This document shows, one piece after another, positions 30,616-32,967 of a stretch of 32,967 bases of DNA. Position 1 is the first letter of the stretch. The number at the start of each line of letters is the position of its first letter. The stretch is taken from contig BOAU01000014.1 of assembly GCA_026002025.1 (NCBI GenBank), forward strand, positions 1 to 32,967, given 5' to 3'. Source of the stretch: Spirochaetia bacterium. GTDB taxonomy: Bacteria; Spirochaetota; Spirochaetia; Treponematales; Breznakiellaceae. Under the pieces are notes generated by a model. The model saw only the letters and a program-made list of their open reading frames with translations, was not told the DNA's origin and made no database searches. Both the position numbers and the translations under genes were made by a program.

Positions 30616-32496
30616 ATGAATAATCTCGATGAATATCTTAATACTGTAAAATACAACGACACAAAACAAACAATTTTAGATGTTACTTCAAGATTGTTTG
30701 ACCAGCAATTAGCGACATTCGATTATCAAAGCCAACTCAATGGGCTTTTACTCGGCGATGTCCAAAGTGGCAAAACCGGACAAATGTTTGGTATAATAGC
30801 TGCTGCCATTGATAAAGGTTTTGATCTGTTTCTTGTACTGACTACCGACAACACAAGGCTACAACAACAAACATTTAAAAGAGCGCTAGACAGCTTCCCA
30901 CATTTCTGTGTGTGCGGGGAAGCCGACAGTATACGCTTTACAATGAACAAAATGAGGAATCCTGTTGTAATTGTTCTGAAAAAAAATTCTTCAGTATTAA
31001 AGAAGTGGCGTAATTATCTTGTCAATTCAACATTCCTTACAGGTAGGACACTCTTTTTGTTGGATGATGAGGCGGATGCTGCAAGTTTAAATGCAAAAGT
31101 AAATCAAAATGATATTACCGCCATAAACCAGCACATTCGAGATATACGGGGGACTTGCACTTCTTGTATTTATTTACAAGTTACAGCAACACCGCAGGCC
31201 GTTCTATTGCAAACCGACGAATCGGAATTCAAACCTTCATTCGTAATTTATTTTGAACCTGGTAAATCATATTTGGGTGGCGATTTTTTCTTTTCCAAGC
31301 CGGAGCCATATTGTATTATTGAAACGGATGAAAGCACGATACAGACCACGATTGACCCCAACGCCGATACTTATTGGCTTAATCGGTGTATATTAAATTA
31401 TCTTATTGTGGTAAGCCAATTCAAATTAACAAATTATTCGAAAGTTTGTAATTTTTTGATTCACCCAAGCGAAAAGACACGGGACCACGCAACTGTAGCT
31501 GAAAAAATCGGCGAAACGCTAAACGAAATACTTCAAGGTATTACCGATAACGAAGACGAACTAAAAGATAACATAATGGCGGAGTGGAAAAATCTTTATA
31601 CAACAAAACCAGAAATAAAGCCTTTTAAAGAAATATATGATTGCATAAAGGATATGTTGTTCCACTCTGAAATACATATACATATTTTGAACTCAAAATC
31701 GAATGCCGCTATAGATGTTGAGACGGGATATAACATTGTTGTAGGTGGAAACATATTAGGTCGCGGAGTAACATTCCCCAATTTGCAAACGATTTATTAT
31801 TCACGCACTGCAAAGACACCGCAAGCAGATACCTACTGGCAGCATTGCCGAATGTTTGGTTATGACCGAGACAGAAGTTTAATGCGGCTTTTTATGCCCT
31901 TCTCTATTTTTAAGTTGTTTCAAGAATTGAATGAATCTCAAAAAGCACTTGTAAAACAAATATCCACACATGGAATTGATGACATCCATTTACTGTACGC
32001 AAATGGTATAAGGCCAACTCGAAAGGCAGTGATTGATGCGCAACGGCTATCACAAATTGTCGGTGGTGTAAATTATTTTGCTGCTTTCCCTATAAATAAC
32101 ACATTACAGAATTTAGATTCACTTTTACTTTCCTATGACGGAATTGGTTTTACTGATTGCCCAATATCATTAATTGTTGACATTCTTTCACATATTGAAA
32201 GCGAAGATCAAGAATGTGATTGGAATTCACAGGAATATATAAATGCTCTAAACATGGTCGCAGAGAAAAAAAATCTTAATACTGCAAAAATTCTTGTAAG
32301 TGCAGGTCGCAGAATTACTAAAGGCAAAGGTACAATGTTGTCGGAAAAAGACCGTATAGATATTGACAGATATAATACTGACATTGCCTTAATTATGTAC
32401 CGTATGATTGACGATCCTGTACTTGGCTGGGGTAGCCCAATATGGATGCCGAACATTAAACTGCCGGAAGGTTTTACGTTTTTTAAAATGGAGTGA
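30616..32496 (+). CDS. Z1-domain superfamily 2 helicase-like ATPase
   Basis: The 626-aa protein is an SF2-like ATPase of the Z1 type associated with restriction systems. Seen: Walker A GDVQSGKT (47-54), the Walker B/DEAD-like LLDDEADAA (149-156), motif III-like VTATPQ (189-194), and motifs V/VI in VVGGNILGRGVTFPNL and QADTYWQHCRMFGYDR. Z1 proteins are reported next to DNA methyltransferases and nucleases, often with a MutL/MORC-like ATPase; that partner is not seen within this window. It probably moves along or remodels DNA to license cleavage. It is shorter than the ~900-aa Z1 proteins I know, lacking part of the usual N- or C-terminal extensions. It starts directly at the nuclease stop, with GGGGGAAG as Shine-Dalgarno inside that gene. 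Confidence 0.87.
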   Translation: MNNLDEYLNTVKYNDTKQTILDVTSRLFDQQLATFDYQSQLNGLLLGDVQSGKTGQMFGIIAAAIDKGFDLFLVLTTDNTRLQQQTFKRALDSFPHFCVCGEADSIRFTMNKMRNPVVIVLKKNSSVLKKWRNYLVNSTFLTGRTLFLLDDEADAASLNAKVNQNDITAINQHIRDIRGTCTSCIYLQVTATPQAVLLQTDESEFKPSFVIYFEPGKSYLGGDFFFSKPEPYCIIETDESTIQTTIDPNADTYWLNRCILNYLIVVSQFKLTNYSKVCNFLIHPSEKTRDHATVAEKIGETLNEILQGITDNEDELKDNIMAEWKNLYTTKPEIKPFKEIYDCIKDMLFHSEIHIHILNSKSNAAIDVETGYNIVVGGNILGRGVTFPNLQTIYYSRTAKTPQADTYWQHCRMFGYDRDRSLMRLFMPFSIFKLFQELNESQKALVKQISTHGIDDIHLLYANGIRPTRKAVIDAQRLSQIVGGVNYFAAFPINNTLQNLDSLLLSYDGIGFTDCPISLIVDILSHIESEDQECDWNSQEYINALNMVAEKKNLNTAKILVSAGRRITKGKGTMLSEKDRIDIDRYNTDIALIMYRMIDDPVLGWGSPIWMPNIKLPEGFTFFKME

Positions 32497-32499
32497 ACC

Positions 32500-32967
32500 A
32501 TGGATGATTTAACTCCTGAACAGCGCCATAAGAGTATGTCGCATATTAGAAGTAATAATACCTCTATTGAAGTTTTATTGCGTAAAGCATTATGGCATGA
32601 AGGTATTCGTTATCGAAAAAATGTTAAGACATTGCCTGGCAAGCCTGATATAGCTATAACAAAATATAAAGTAGCAGTTTTTTGTGATGGCGAATTATGG
32701 CATGGCAAGGATTGGGAAACAAGAAAAGAGACTATAAAAACAAATTCTGATTATTGGATTCCAAAAATTGAGCGTAATATAGCACGAGATAATGAAAATG
32801 AGAAAAAACTTGAAAATATGGGATGGATTGTGCTTCGTTTTTGGGGTAAAAAAATAAAAAAAAACCTTATGAATTGTGTAAATGAAATTAAAGGAGCTAT
32901 TTATGAAATAAAAAATGATATATACCAAAAAGAATATGATGATATTTTGTATGTTGTTGAAAACGAA
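32500..32967 (+). CDS. vsr: Very short patch repair endonuclease (Vsr), cut by the window end
   Basis: 156 codons are visible with no stop. Vsr nicks beside T:G mismatches formed by deamination of 5-methylcytosine, protecting methylated sites. The family layout is clear: MSHIRSNNTSIEVLLRKAL (helical start), LPGKPDIAI with the catalytic aspartate D50 (matching D51 of E. coli Vsr), VAVFCDGELWHGKDW with H68 (E. coli H69), and the helix WIPKIERNIARDNENEKKLENMGWIVLRFW. E. coli zinc ligands (H71, C73, C117) have no obvious counterparts, as in the DGxFWHG subgroup of Vsr-like proteins. The start at 32500 lies 3 nt after the Z1 stop. Vsr usually ends near 130-155 residues, so most of the protein is here. 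Confidence 0.9.
   Translation, partial: MDDLTPEQRHKSMSHIRSNNTSIEVLLRKALWHEGIRYRKNVKTLPGKPDIAITKYKVAVFCDGELWHGKDWETRKETIKTNSDYWIPKIERNIARDNENEKKLENMGWIVLRFWGKKIKKNLMNCVNEIKGAIYEIKNDIYQKEYDDILYVVENE

Larger units (their letters stand above)
28192..32967. mobile_element. AT-rich defence island (boundaries partly outside the window)
   Basis: Base composition shifts abruptly after the purL stop. Genes up to 28,191 use G/C-ending codons, whereas 28,300 onward is full of AAA, TTT, AAT and ATA codons and A/T runs. The gene set is a small ORF, a cytosine methyltransferase, a PLD-type nuclease, a Z1 ATPase and a Vsr endonuclease, typical of horizontally acquired restriction-modification loci. No integrase, transposase or flanking repeat is visible; the right end is not in the window. 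Confidence 0.7.

Noticed and set aside
31536..31550. GGTATTACC inside the Z1 gene as another GTATTAC palindrome
   Set aside because: The arms extend only one base, and such a sequence is expected by chance in this AT-rich island.

Overview
The window looks like a chromosomal segment of a carbohydrate-fermenting, host- or gut-associated spirochaete of the Treponema type. This is an inference from gene content: an XPB-type helicase next to a large partner protein, two LplA/LplB/YtcP-style sugar ABC operons without an ATPase gene, GH4 glycosidases and a single-chain PurL. No rRNA or other marker fixes the taxon. By eye, the DNA from 1 to about 28,190 is moderately GC-rich. From about 28,200 to the end it becomes strikingly AT-rich with poly-A/T runs, as expected of an acquired island.

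Layout. 1-778 (minus): a truncated NYN-domain nuclease whose 3' end abuts a 44-codon C-terminal remnant of a DUF72 (YecE-like) gene. 783-4877 (minus): a helicase-associated protein and an XPB/Ssl2-type DNA helicase, directly adjoining. 4962-5951 (minus): an aldo/keto reductase. 6012-6084 (plus): tRNA-Arg(CCU) with its own promoter and two tight GAA-loop hairpins behind it. 6188-8990 (minus): two GH4 glycosidases, divergent from 9233-13573 (plus): lipoprotein solute-binding protein, two permeases and a sugar epimerase. 13602-18549 (minus operon, read right to left): solute-binding protein, two permeases and a cysteine-type sulfatase with no signal peptide. This is divergent from 18812-21551 (plus): a GH2 glycosidase and an ArsR-type regulator with a C-terminal sandwich-like domain. 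21570-23276 (minus): a SulP anion transporter. 23323-23922 (minus): a HicA/HicB toxin-antitoxin pair lying between perfect 29-bp direct repeats. 24040-28191 (plus): purL. 28303-32967 (plus): the AT-rich island, with a 52-aa ORF, a C5-cytosine methyltransferase, an NgoFVII/PLD-type nuclease, a Z1-type superfamily 2 ATPase and a Vsr endonuclease cut by the window end.

How it works together. 6188-13573 reads as an alpha-galactoside uptake and cleavage locus. 13602-21551 reads as a sulfated beta-glycoside locus: import, desulfation in the cytoplasm, GH2 cleavage and a local regulator, with a SulP transporter next door that could move sulfate. Both ABC systems must borrow an ATPase encoded elsewhere. 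The terminal island is a restriction-modification-type defence cluster with its own promoter and tightly overlapping genes.

The most unusual signals are not genes. (i) The hicAB cassette is bounded by 29-bp direct repeats, and a 13-bp inverted repeat brackets its promoter, so that promoter could in principle be invertible towards purL. (ii) A family of short palindromes centred on GTATTAC (or GTAATAC) recurs inside coding regions, and their arms differ but stay complementary. (iii) Hairpins built on the GCGAAGC mini-hairpin follow the tRNA gene. (iv) A 17-bp operator-like sequence is present twice in the SBP/GH2 divergent promoter region.
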